Assembly (NCBI GenBank): GCA_018389105.1 | Contig: JACATO010000600.1 | Span: forward strand, 881,501 to 945,500 | DNA from: Nautilus pompilius | Taxonomy: Eukaryota > Mollusca > Cephalopoda > Nautilida > Nautilidae | Direction: 5' to 3' | DNA length: 64,000 nucleotides | Shown here: positions 49,524 through 57,284 of the stretch, one piece after another | Layout of the letters: each line of letters opens with the position of its first letter | Position numbering within the stretch: position 1 is the first letter of the stretch | Program-made: the position numbers and the translations under genes | The notes under the pieces: generated by a model | What the model was told of the DNA's origin: nothing | What the model saw: the letters and a program-made list of their open reading frames with translations, nothing else | Database searches by the model: none

Positions 49524-50064
49524 TGTGGCATTAATCATTTCGGATCAGGTTATCCACAGCCATATATTCCCACAATAATAAGCCAGATGGGATCAATGTT
49601 GCTTGCAGGGAGAATACAGTAATAAAGATATGAAAAATGACGGTGATGAGAATGAGTTTGTTTTGTCTGTCCGTCTGTCTAGTGATCGTCTGGATGAGGA
49701 GAAAGAAGGAAAGACGTCGGCGAAGCGCAGGAAACATCAGTCAAAGAAGAAGACACGCAAAGGGGAAACAAACGAAAGAAAAATTCCACTGCCATCACCT
49801 ACCTTCTAATCTGGGAATGGGGTTGGATCCCTCGAAAGTGTGCTTCTCAGATTTCACGAACACGTCTAACTCCCTGAGCAATTGTTCGAAGTCCGAATAA
49901 GTTCGTTTGACGTAAGTTGTCCGACCGTCTGACCAAAAGACTTCCACGACGAACACGTAGTCGACGCCTCCTCGGCTTTCTTTCTTCTCCACGAAGCCCG
50001 TGACAGCTGCAAAAGCGACGAACAGATTGTTGCAAGTCAGCGAGCTCCACACACTCGACGCCAT
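24936..50064 (-). CDS. Three-exon PX-domain protein (p47phox/NOXO1/Tks-like PX), 161 aa
   Basis: Exons 50064-49803, 32264-32167 and 25061-24936 join in phase (phase 1, then phase 0). PX domains bind phosphoinositides and place proteins on membranes. Residues 18-40 form the first strands. FWSDG (43-47) carries the Trp-x-Asp typical of NADPH-oxidase organisers and Tks adaptors. Arg54 in KRTYSDF is the expected lipid-binding arginine. NPIPRLEGRK (81-90) is the proline/basic loop. YREMELHKFVKELL (102-115) is the helix with the second key arginine. IVVEFFEAR (126-134) closes the domain and resembles Tks FFEARPED. The tail (135-161) is acidic and ends at TGA. Family members usually continue into SH3 domains; none is seen here, so this is either a genuine PX-only protein or a short isoform. 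The introns are 17,538 and 7,105 bases. The orthologue is unknown; ZCCHC2/14-type PX is a weaker alternative. Confidence 0.85.
27541..27781 (+). mobile_element. tRNA-derived SINE with (AAAT)n tail
   Basis: The head carries a polymerase III B-box-like GAGTTTGAATCCC at 27566-27578, where a tRNA T-arm would sit. A GC-richer body follows, in which GGTTTTCCC occurs twice. It ends in a TAAATAAATAAATAAATAA tail at 27764-27781. The A box is weak, so the 5' end may be truncated. Confidence 0.6.
29371..29997. mobile_element. Tigger/pogo-type MITE
   Basis: A 627-bp non-coding element. The left end TAGTCGACCCCGCGTAATCG is inverted at the right end, whose reverse complement begins CAGATGTCCCCCGGTATTCG; both continue into CGCGG. 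TA dinucleotides flank it at 29369-29370 and 29998-29999. The short CCCCGNGTATTCGCGG-like repeats continue into the arms (several GAATATTCGCGG or ATTCGCGGAA strings), as in Tigger elements. It has no transposase, so it is non-autonomous. Confidence 0.75.
30420..30605 (-). mobile_element. Possible tRNA-derived SINE
   Basis: On the minus strand, 30605-30535 reads like a tRNA-related head, with a B-box-like GAGCTCAATCCCC about 45 bases after a GGTGAGGGTGACC A-box-like start. A GC-moderate tail region follows. It was recognised only by Pol III box layout. Confidence 0.35.
31080..31154. repeat. (AAT)n microsatellite
   Basis: A pure AAT run of about 75 bases. Confidence 0.97.
31321..31973. mobile_element. 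piggyBac-type MITE with TTAA ends
   Basis: A 653-bp segment bounded by TTAACTCGCCCCTCACGAG at the left and, on the opposite strand, TTAACAGGCCCCTCACGAG at the right. This gives 17 of 19 matching positions including TTAA, the target site that piggyBac elements duplicate. The inside is GC-richer than the surroundings. It holds an imperfect internal inverted repeat (GAGAAGCAGGCAGCACA against GAGAAGCGCAGGAGGCAGCG) at about 31549-31612. No transposase is present. The 159-codon minus-strand open frame starting at 32141 runs mostly through this element and is probably not a gene. Confidence 0.68.
32167..32264 (-). CDS. PX gene exon 2 (PX basic loop and helix)
   Basis: A 98-base internal exon. The acceptor is TTTTTCTCTGCAG|GTCGC and the donor CCCCAG|GTAGGT, both strong. 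The two leading bases complete codon 88 (Gly). It then encodes residues 89-120, from RKLFRRND to LLLMHPQ, ending in phase 0. Confidence 0.88.
33414..33470. repeat. (AAT)n microsatellite
   Basis: An AAT run with one slipped unit in the middle. Confidence 0.95.
33871..33891. repeat. (CT)n microsatellite
   Basis: About ten CT dinucleotide units. Confidence 0.95.
34389..34424. repeat. (ATA)n microsatellite
   Basis: An ATA/AAT trinucleotide run of about 36 bases. Confidence 0.95.
35849..35871. repeat. (TC)n microsatellite
   Basis: About eleven TC units. Confidence 0.95.
37222..37522 (+). other. CpG-dense candidate exon or unmethylated island
   Basis: A GC- and CpG-rich block of about 300 bases in very AT-rich surroundings. 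It is preceded on the plus strand by a strong acceptor-like tract (CTCCCCCTTTTCATTTCTCAG) and followed by a plausible donor (TAC|GTAATA). The reading frame from 37224 stays open to 37523. However, two minus-strand frames are open too, as expected in GC-rich DNA, so coding is not shown. The translation holds a (Val)n run from a GTT/GTC repeat and no domain I recognise. It could be an exon of an antisense transcript, a non-coding RNA exon or an enhancer-like island. Confidence 0.3.
40039..40078. repeat. (CA)n microsatellite
   Basis: A CA dinucleotide run with one interruption. Confidence 0.95.
43090..43660 (+). pseudogene. Tc1-like transposase relic with internal deletion
   Basis: Plus-strand frames show parts of a Tc1-family transposase in order. 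At about 43140-43260 a helix-turn-helix-like stretch reads MALRNIVVTSIQIQQNLLAV. At about 43390-43450 LIINRHQDSFSKDTTPRHRV matches the region of the second catalytic aspartate (family QDNAPxH). At about 43505-43560 PAMTAELSLVEHLLQTRKAK matches the family's PAxSPDLxPIEHLW block with the catalytic glutamate (the E of VEH). The DES block with the first aspartate is absent; the distance is too short, so an internal deletion is likely. Frame changes and stops are present. Confidence 0.55.
45044..45083. repeat. (GT)n microsatellite
   Basis: A GT dinucleotide run with interruptions. Confidence 0.93.
49353..49398. repeat. (CAA)n/(AAT)n compound microsatellite
   Basis: A CAA run that passes directly into an AAT run. 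Confidence 0.95.
49476..49523. repeat. (ATT)n microsatellite
   Basis: An ATT run, opposite in orientation to the neighbouring AAT tract 80 bases away. The two could pair as a hairpin. Confidence 0.95.
49803..50064 (-). CDS. PX gene exon 1 (start codon, PX strands)
   Basis: It encodes residues 1-87 plus one base of codon 88. The start sits in a good context (AAAATGG, A at -3 and G at +4). The exon ends at AAG|GTAGGT, a near-consensus donor (last exon base 49803). Reading on unspliced hits a stop within three codons, which supports splicing here. Confidence 0.88.
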
Positions 50065-50850
50065 TTTGATACGAAGCCGACGTAGGTCACGTCTACTGCC
50101 AGGCTGCCGCAGCGCGCGCGCGCGCGTTCAACCGAGAGTCGCGCGGTCCGTGACTAAAGTGGATGGATCGAGTCCGACAAAATACCAGGCTACTACTGGC
50201 AGTTGAGGAATGCAGTGGGATTGATCGACAAAAGAAAAACAAACTACGAACTGACAAACAACTGGCTGCTTCGCTTGCCGAGTCCGAATCGAATGTGCAT
50301 GGAACGAGAGGACGCCCGCCGTATGTCGTCTGCTATCGCTTAAAGTGACTGCTGTCCTCTGCTCGACTCCCAAAACTTGTTTCGTGTTGCCCCTCTCCGC
50401 GAAAAATAGGTTAAAGTCTAGGGTCGCTAAAATTATCTTTGAAGAACTAAACGGAACTTGTATAGCTCCCATCCAGGAATTTTATTATTTATTTTTTGTT
50501 TATTTTCCACTCCCCAGAGAGAGAGAGAGAGAGAGAGGTTCTCGGGAGGCACAGTAGCGGTAATTAGAGTTGAGCAGTGAGCGGGCGGACTACCTTGCTC
50601 TTGTTTTCTACAAGCTCTGGCGCTTTGTATCGCGCATTAGTGGGGCAGGCCTTTTCCTCTGTTTCCTAGTAAGACTCATGAGAATTAGTGACAACGACCC
50701 GGTGGGAGAATGGGCGTGCTGCGGTCTGTCTAGAACCTTCCAGGCAAGTAGTAGCCAGCCACTCGGCCAGCCACCCACCTCCACACCCTTCTCCTCGGAG
50801 ATAAACACGCAAGCACCACACAAAAGGATAAATCAATCGGAGTACTACTA
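50065..50850 (-). promoter_or_regulatory. CpG-rich promoter region of the PX gene
   Basis: The first coding exon is preceded, on the minus strand, by unusually GC- and CpG-rich sequence. It includes a (GC)n tract at about 50,110-50,126 and a (GA)n tract at 50,514-50,538, within an otherwise AT-rich window. No TATA box is evident close to the start codon, which suits a dispersed CpG-type promoter. The transcription start cannot be placed. The region is wide enough for divergent transcription, but no plus-strand first exon was recognised. Confidence 0.5.
50514..50538. repeat. (GA)n microsatellite
   Basis: A GA dinucleotide run within the CpG-rich promoter region. Confidence 0.93.
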
Positions 50851-51225
50851 GCTTTCAGAACGAATCAGTAATACAATACATTTTCTTCATTGTATTTTTA
50901 CAGACCGCTCATTTCTAAGAAGCTGTCATTAAAAGGCCAGCAAACGAAGAATAAATATAAAAAATTCTTTAGTTTTATACTACTAATAAATTTCAAACGA
51001 AAGACAACATCAAAAAATATATTAATAAAGAAACAACTTAAATTCACTAATTAACGAGTCATATCTTAGTGTACTTTTTATATTTATTTTATTATATTAT
51101 GATATGATTTTTTATTTTGTCTTCCTCAATTACCTTGTCAAAGAGCACATGCTGTAATGGGAATGATTATGACATTATAATGCAACTTCTTTTATTTTTG
51201 TAGAGGAAAAACTTACTGTTAAAAC

Positions 51226-51270
51226 ATTATTATTATTATTATTATATTATTATTATTATTATTATTATTA

Positions 51271-51316
<46 letters not shown>

Positions 51317-51338
51317 GTTGTTGTTGTTGTTGTTGTTA
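51226..51338. repeat. (ATT)n/(GTT)n compound microsatellite
   Basis: An ATT run of about 90 bases with two slips, followed by GTT units. It lies at the point where CpG density falls sharply. Confidence 0.96.
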
Positions 51339-51960
51339 AGATAATTTTCTCACTGATTTCTTATTCTGTGTAATTTTTCTAATCTAATTTGTTAGTAAGT
51401 AAATTATAAAGAAACTTTATTTTGGATGGGGCAGGGACATAAAATAAGTTTATCTTTGAAATTCATCTGCTCTATTGTTTTGTTGCAATAAAATAGACCT
51501 GATAGATAACACCCTTTAGAGGTTACTTTCATGTTTGTCTTTCTCATTTGAGTTCCTTATAAATCCCACTTTGTTAGTAATAACTCTAATGTTTCCAATT
51601 ACCAAAATTAAAATGCTTTAAAAAATGAACACCTAATGCACACAAATTATTTTTAAAAATAAAAAGAAAATGATTTTGAGAATTTTGAATTGCAGAAAGA
51701 TTAGTTAAAAATATAGCTTAAAAACCTTTGAGATAAATTTTAATATCTATGGTAGTAAAGAAACATGGTTTACTACAATGATTTCCAAAAGTTAAGCCAT
51801 AAACAAAAGAAACTATTTTCAAATAATTAAAGTTTAATTCACCAAATGATCAGTACACACTCCTTTATGAAATGGAACTTTTATCAAAGAAATATGTAAA
51901 TTACAAACAAATTTTAGAGGTGTAAAAAGAAAAAGGAATTTAACATAGAGAATGAACAAA
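51339..51960. other. Intergenic, CpG-free, nothing recognised
   Basis: About 620 bases without a single CpG until 51,999. No element was recognised. Confidence 0.5.
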
Positions 51961-51969
51961 ATTGAAATG

Positions 51970-52800
51970 GTGGTAGTCAACAAGAAATGTGCCTGCTCTC
52001 CCGGACAGCTATATATGACTCAGCAGCTTCATGTGCTACTTATAACCCTCTCAACAAGAACTACGAAAAAATCTATTGTCTTAACAGAGAAGTTTGTAGT
52101 TCTTTGAGGAGGGTTGGAAGGTAACAATATTTCTATCTAAAGTGTACCAAACATTCTTAATAGGATTCAACTCAGGAGAACATGCTAGCCATATTAAACA
52201 GGTAACGGTTTGGTCTTGAAGTCTTGGTTGATTACATTTATCTCCATTTGCACATTTAATAGTCCATATACCTCATTACAATTAGGGTACCCCCCCCCCC
52301 CTGAAACATGCAAGTCTGTACCTGCACACAATGAATTTCCTTTTCAGACCATCACACCACCACTGTAGTAATTTTCCTAATGTTTGTGGGCTGCTTGCAT
52401 ATTTGACATTCTCTCCAGATGAGTATGCACCATAAGTAACATTGAAAGCTAAATCTTCAGTCAACAGTAAAGAGAGGAAAGCTACAGTCATGGATTGCCC
52501 AAGCAATGTGTTAGTGGAATCAGTTTATGGTAGCAGGTCAAGGGGATATACACCAACGATTGTTTCACATAGAGACTCTCTTTCATGTGACCTGCATATG
52601 GTTGTGACTGATACCAACCCTGTTGTTGAAAAAAATCAGAAGTTGGATTGGTGTAGTGCTGCTTTTCCAAGCAAAAAATGACAAACAGCAATCACTTTCT
52701 AGGGTTATGACCAGTGCTTGACACATCTCTTCAGAGACAACACCCATAGGCAAAACACACTGCTGTTCACATTTAGCCATTTTGGTACCTCAGTCTATGA
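51970..52800 (-). pseudogene. Tc1-like transposase relic
   Basis: On the minus strand at about 52195-52150 the translation reads MASMFS then, in the next frame, SPELNPIKNVWYTLDR. This is the Tc1-family C-terminal block, in which the normal motif is SPDLNPIExxW. The catalytic glutamate position reads Lys (PIK). Upstream, near 52460-52410, LTEDLAFNVTYGA may correspond to the F-S-D-E-S-x-F-x-L block with the first aspartate. In between, VQTCMFQGG recalls the segment before the middle aspartate. Frame changes are frequent. CpG is almost absent, as expected for an old copy in methylated DNA. Confidence 0.5.
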
Positions 52801-52818
52801 CTGTCTGTCTCCTATCTC

Positions 52819-55800
52819 CAGGGCCGTTCTGAAGAGTAAATTAGTGGGATTTGGGGAGTGTAAAATATTTTTGAGCCCCTAAATAAAATGAATTTGTGAA
52901 AATACTTCATTAGAATATCAAAAAATATAAATGAAAAATTAGTTTTGACCTTTTAACTGATATAAGTCAAGAACAAGAACAAATGTGATAATAACATGTC
53001 AGAATGTATTTTACAAACCTTTTTATAAGATTATATAATTATATGCAAGACAGCTTGACAATAATATACACATAATAAATTGATAAAACAAAGCCAGAAG
53101 TAGGTCTTCACTTTTCATCCAGAAATGAAATGTTTATACTCATCAAAACAATTTTTTAATTAGAAATCTTTAAAAAAATTATCATTACATAATATTGATA
53201 ACTCAAGAGTGTAGCAGACAAAAAAAATCACCAAACTACATGCTGGAAAACCTTAACTGGTGCAAAATAGAAATAAATTCTGTAGTAGAATATAAACCAT
53301 GAGATGTTCAACACTAAGACAGTACTTTAATATGTCTATGCTTGGTTTTAGCCCATATTTTAACTAGGTTATTAAAATGAATACCATCAGCTAAGTCCCT
53401 TTCACATGCTAGTAACAGGGCATCAAGGCATTCATTGACCATACAAATTCTGCAGAAAGATTTAGCAAGCTTTGATTTCCTAAAACTCCTTTCATCTTTA
53501 CACACATGGGAGGCTATTGTCAATAATAGTCTGTATGCCATTGTTAATGTTGAGTATAAGCCATATTGATTTTTACAAAAAATAAAATCATCTGCATATC
53601 TCTATGTAATTTTGCTTGTGCAACATCACTTCAGCAGTTTTGAGATGTGTGAATATTTCCATTTTCAGCAGAAAACAATGTGAGTGACGGAAGTTTAGTT
53701 GGATACTGCTCACAAAATCTCAATCTAAACCTTAGTTGGCATATTGTTGGGATGTAGCACATCCAGAGATAGTTTAAATGCAGTTTCAATGTTTGTCATT
53801 TTTCTAAGGATTTAAGCTAAAAGAGAATCTCCTCTTTACACAATAATTGAATTGTTAGTTGCACTGCCGATTTTGGAATTTTATCTAGTTTCTTAATTAC
53901 TATGCGATGGTGATGAAATTTTGTGTATTCTACAATTGCATCTGTCATGTTGGCATGTATCTGCAACAGAAGCCTCAATCAGCTGGTTCAACTTTGCTTC
54001 AAACTCTAACCAGTTGCAGTCTTTTCAGTCAGTTTCATCGCTCAGTAGCATGTACTACTACTTTGTCCAAAATTTCAGTAATCATCTTCATTTTGATGAA
54101 AGTGTTCTGTGAGAACATAAGTGAAACAATGAAGTCAAAACAAAGTATGCTTGAAAGATGCAATGTTTCAGTGCATGATTTTTGTCAGTATCCTTAGTGC
54201 TGATGATAATTTTAATTGCCTCTACTACCTCACTGTATTCTCTCCACATAGCTTCAACTGATTCTGGTTAATCTGTCTAGCAGGTTTTGCAGAGATTAAT
54301 GAGTTTAACTCTGTTATCCACATTTGCCAACAAATCACTCAAAACCTTGAAGCATGTATTGTTAGATGTACAAGATATTATATGCTCTCAAGATTGTTAT
54401 ACATACTTAATATAAAGATGCTTGATTCTGTAATTAAGTTGACTCCATCTGGAATAAATGTTAAATACTGTATTTGCTAGACCAAAAGATTCAATAAGTG
54501 TTTAAAAGGAAATAAGAAAGAAAAATATTTCACTGCATAGAGTTTATATTTACATTTACCATTCTGGAACAAAAACAGCAGTACTAGTTCTCATATGTAT
54601 GGTTAGTCTATGCTTTTTCATAAATCTGTAGCACCAAGATATTGTCCTAGCAAAATCAGTAATTCTACTTTTTACTGCTATTTTTCTTGCTTTCCATATA
54701 ATCGTTTTAGTAGACACAGATTCCATTTTATCTGTGATCTATTATCCAAATTTTGCCTCTTCTAGCTGTACATATTTTGCAGTATGCCCATGAAAAGTGT
54801 GCTTACTCTTTTATTTTCATTTGTTCCTCCTTTTGCTTCTATTCCTGTAAAATTTCCTTGGTCTGATGAGGGCTCAAAATGTCTGTCAGCTACTTTATAC
54901 TGTTTGACATTATTTATTGTTTCCAGTTTGAATCCCATGCTATAATAAATTCTTATTTTCTACTCACTGGATTATGCTAGATTCCTCCCCAAAAAAACCC
55001 ACAAAAAGCTGTAACTTAAGAACACATGCTACTTGATTGGTGTGTGGTACTAAACTGTGAAGTTGCATCATGGTGTGCAGTAACCTAGAACAAAGGCTCA
55101 ATTGTTATGGATTCTCTTCTCACTGGTGATTTTACTCATGAACTTTATTGTAGCCAAAAATACACATAGTAAGCCACACAAGTGAGTCAAAGAATGAATG
55201 TGCAAGGTACACATAAGTGCAGCCGAGGCCCTGGCTTTAAACTTGATTGGTTCAGTGCAGTTATTACTATCCATCCTAGGCAAGACAATTGGCATGCCAG
55301 CCATAATGATGGTTGAGTAACCTTTGGACCATAGGATGCAGGGCAATTTTTGGCAACTTTTTTCCAAAAAAAATTCATCTTGTAGTTGGGAGCATTGAAC
55401 TAGCCAGATATATTGGAAGACTAGCATATGCCTGGAATCTCATGATACCTTTGTCGATGTTCCTCTTTGCAAAGGATGGAATAATTTCTTAAGGAAGACC
55501 ATCACCAGTTTTGTCAATAACCTCTCTGACTTCAGTAAGATGTTGGCTTTCCATCTTTATCCACAAACAGACAGTAACTGCTAGTCGGTCCTTTTATGAC
55601 AATTCATGAGTTGTATCGGCTATTATACAACATAATCCAGCCTTTAGCTTCATGAACAGCATTGCCTAACAAATGTATAAATTATTTTGAGATTTCCCAA
55701 ATAGTTATGTGGCTTGGATGGTTGTTTTATGTCTGCTTTGCACTCAAAGCTTAAGTACATCATTATATCAACTCAAGAGCTGCACTACTTGGTTAAAGTT

Positions 55801-56250
55801 ACCATCTTTGTCATTACTCCTCAATGCTATTTTTTAGCAAAATAGTGTTCCAGTTATATCAAGAAGCATTTTTATTGCTTCATTATTTTACTAAGTTTTT
55901 CTGCCACAAGACATTCTTCTTTACTTCTCTGTTCTTATGAATTGGATGAAATCCATTACTGATGTTTAATGTAATTCATTAGTAAAATGTGCAAGGAGTT
56001 TTCTTTCTTTGTTTTATCCCTGGCTTGCTTTCATTTTCAACCATTGACAGTTACAATGAATTCTGCCTTACTATAATCTGAGCCATGAGAAAATAAGCTA
56101 CATAAAAACAAAATGCAGCATGTTTTAAACACTGTACTCTACATATGGGAAATCCTTGTACCATGCAGCATAAAACTTACACTGCTTTGTCATTTTAACT
56201 TAACTTTGGTTGGGAAATGATTTTAGCTGTGGCTGACATGTTCCAAGTGT
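52819..56250 (-). pseudogene. Old hAT (ZMYM1-type) transposon relic
   Basis: The minus strand shows hAT pieces in the correct order. At about 55660-55580 GNAVHEAK, then IIADTTHELS and KDRLAVTV, match the block around the first catalytic aspartate. Near 55520 there is DKTGDGL. Near 54270-54200 MWREYSEVVEAIKIII matches the helix after the RW motif. At 53541-53314 MAYRLLLTIASHVCKDERSF then KLAKSFCRICM matches the C-terminal dimerisation block (family ERSFSKLKLIKxxLRSxM). A TIR-like CAGGGCCGTTCTGAA begins at 52819, close to the CAGGGCCGGATTAA end of the young hAT at 57285. Stops and shifts are numerous. The right end was not located. Whether all pieces belong to a single insertion is an inference from order and strand. 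Confidence 0.6.
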
Positions 56251-56519
56251 TATTAAATATGATTTCTGGATATCTGTCAGATTATATTTTCTTTTTCCAT
56301 GATGATGGTCCATCAGATTGTCAGATTCACAGAGCCAAAATTTATACGAACACAGGCCAGTTTTTTTTTATGCCTTTATATCAAAGCTAACTTGAATGTT
56401 TCCACTGAAACCCATTTGCATATTTCTTTAATAAAAGTTGTTTCTTGAAGAGTATTGTTGAAAATTTTGTGAAAAAAATTTTGAGCTATTTTTTAAATAT
56501 TTTTGCTTAGCTTTTTGAA

Positions 56520-56553
<34 letters not shown>
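56520..56553. repeat. (GT)n microsatellite
   Basis: About 17 uninterrupted GT units. Confidence 0.96.
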
Positions 56554-56604
56554 ATTATTGTTTACATTTTTTTATAAATTTGAAAAATCTTTAAAAATAA
56601 AAAT

Positions 56605-56895
56605 CTTTGAGTGGTGCAGTGGTCCTGTGGATTACTAGACTGCAATGGTTGAGGGTCCAAGTTTGAATCTCAGTACAGATTGGCTTGGTTTTGTGTACCT
56701 CCCTAGCATGGTTTCTTTTTGCTTTTATTCAGTGGCCAGCCATATATGTTTACTCAGGATACTCAGTATTCTTCCGCATCAAAAAAGAAATAGACTTCTA
56801 GGAGGGATTATGTATGATAGGCATGCAACTAAACTTCACAGTCTGTGCTCTTCCACTTGTTTCATCTGGTGGATGCCTTTTATGACAACATTAAT
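56605..56895 (+). mobile_element. tRNA-derived SINE
   Basis: The head resembles a tRNA: an A-box-like TGGTGCAGTGG at 56612-56622 and a B-box-like AAGTTTGAATC at 56659-56669, spaced as in Pol III promoters. A tRNA-unrelated body of about 200 bases follows. The 3' end is not clear. Its sequence differs from the SINE at 27.5 kb. Confidence 0.6.
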
Positions 56896-57284
56896 ATAGA
56901 TTGGGAGAAAAATAATTGTTTAGAAATTTCCAAATGACAAGAGCAACAATGCAGAGATTTACTGTAAATGCATAATTATAGTAAAATTAACAGTCTATAT
57001 TAATGACAACAGTGTTTGTTTACTCTGTATTCATCATTATGAGCACACTAATGTATTTTTAGATCTATGAAAGATATGCAATTTTGTTTGTATTTCTTAA
57101 TGTAATTAAGTTAAGCAAATTCTATGTTGATGATATCCATGATGTAGTGCAGTGATCCCCAACCACCGGTCCGCAGCGAAAAATATTTTACATTTTAAAA
57201 TATTGAAAAAGGAAAAAAAGTGTTTTAAAATGGGAAATGATTGTTCTGACACGAAATTGATTTCTACAAATATGTGGCTGTAAT

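Larger units (their letters stand above)
32265..49802 (-). other. PX gene intron 1
   Basis: A 17.5-kb GT-AG intron. It contains microsatellites, a CpG-dense possible exon on the opposite strand (37222-37522) and a Tc1-like relic (43.1-43.7 kb). The rest is AT-rich DNA in which I recognise nothing. Confidence 0.72.

Noticed and set aside
49603-49900. Plus-strand frames opposite PX exon 1
   Set aside because: They are antisense shadows of the PX exon and its donor region, with low-complexity Lys/Arg content.
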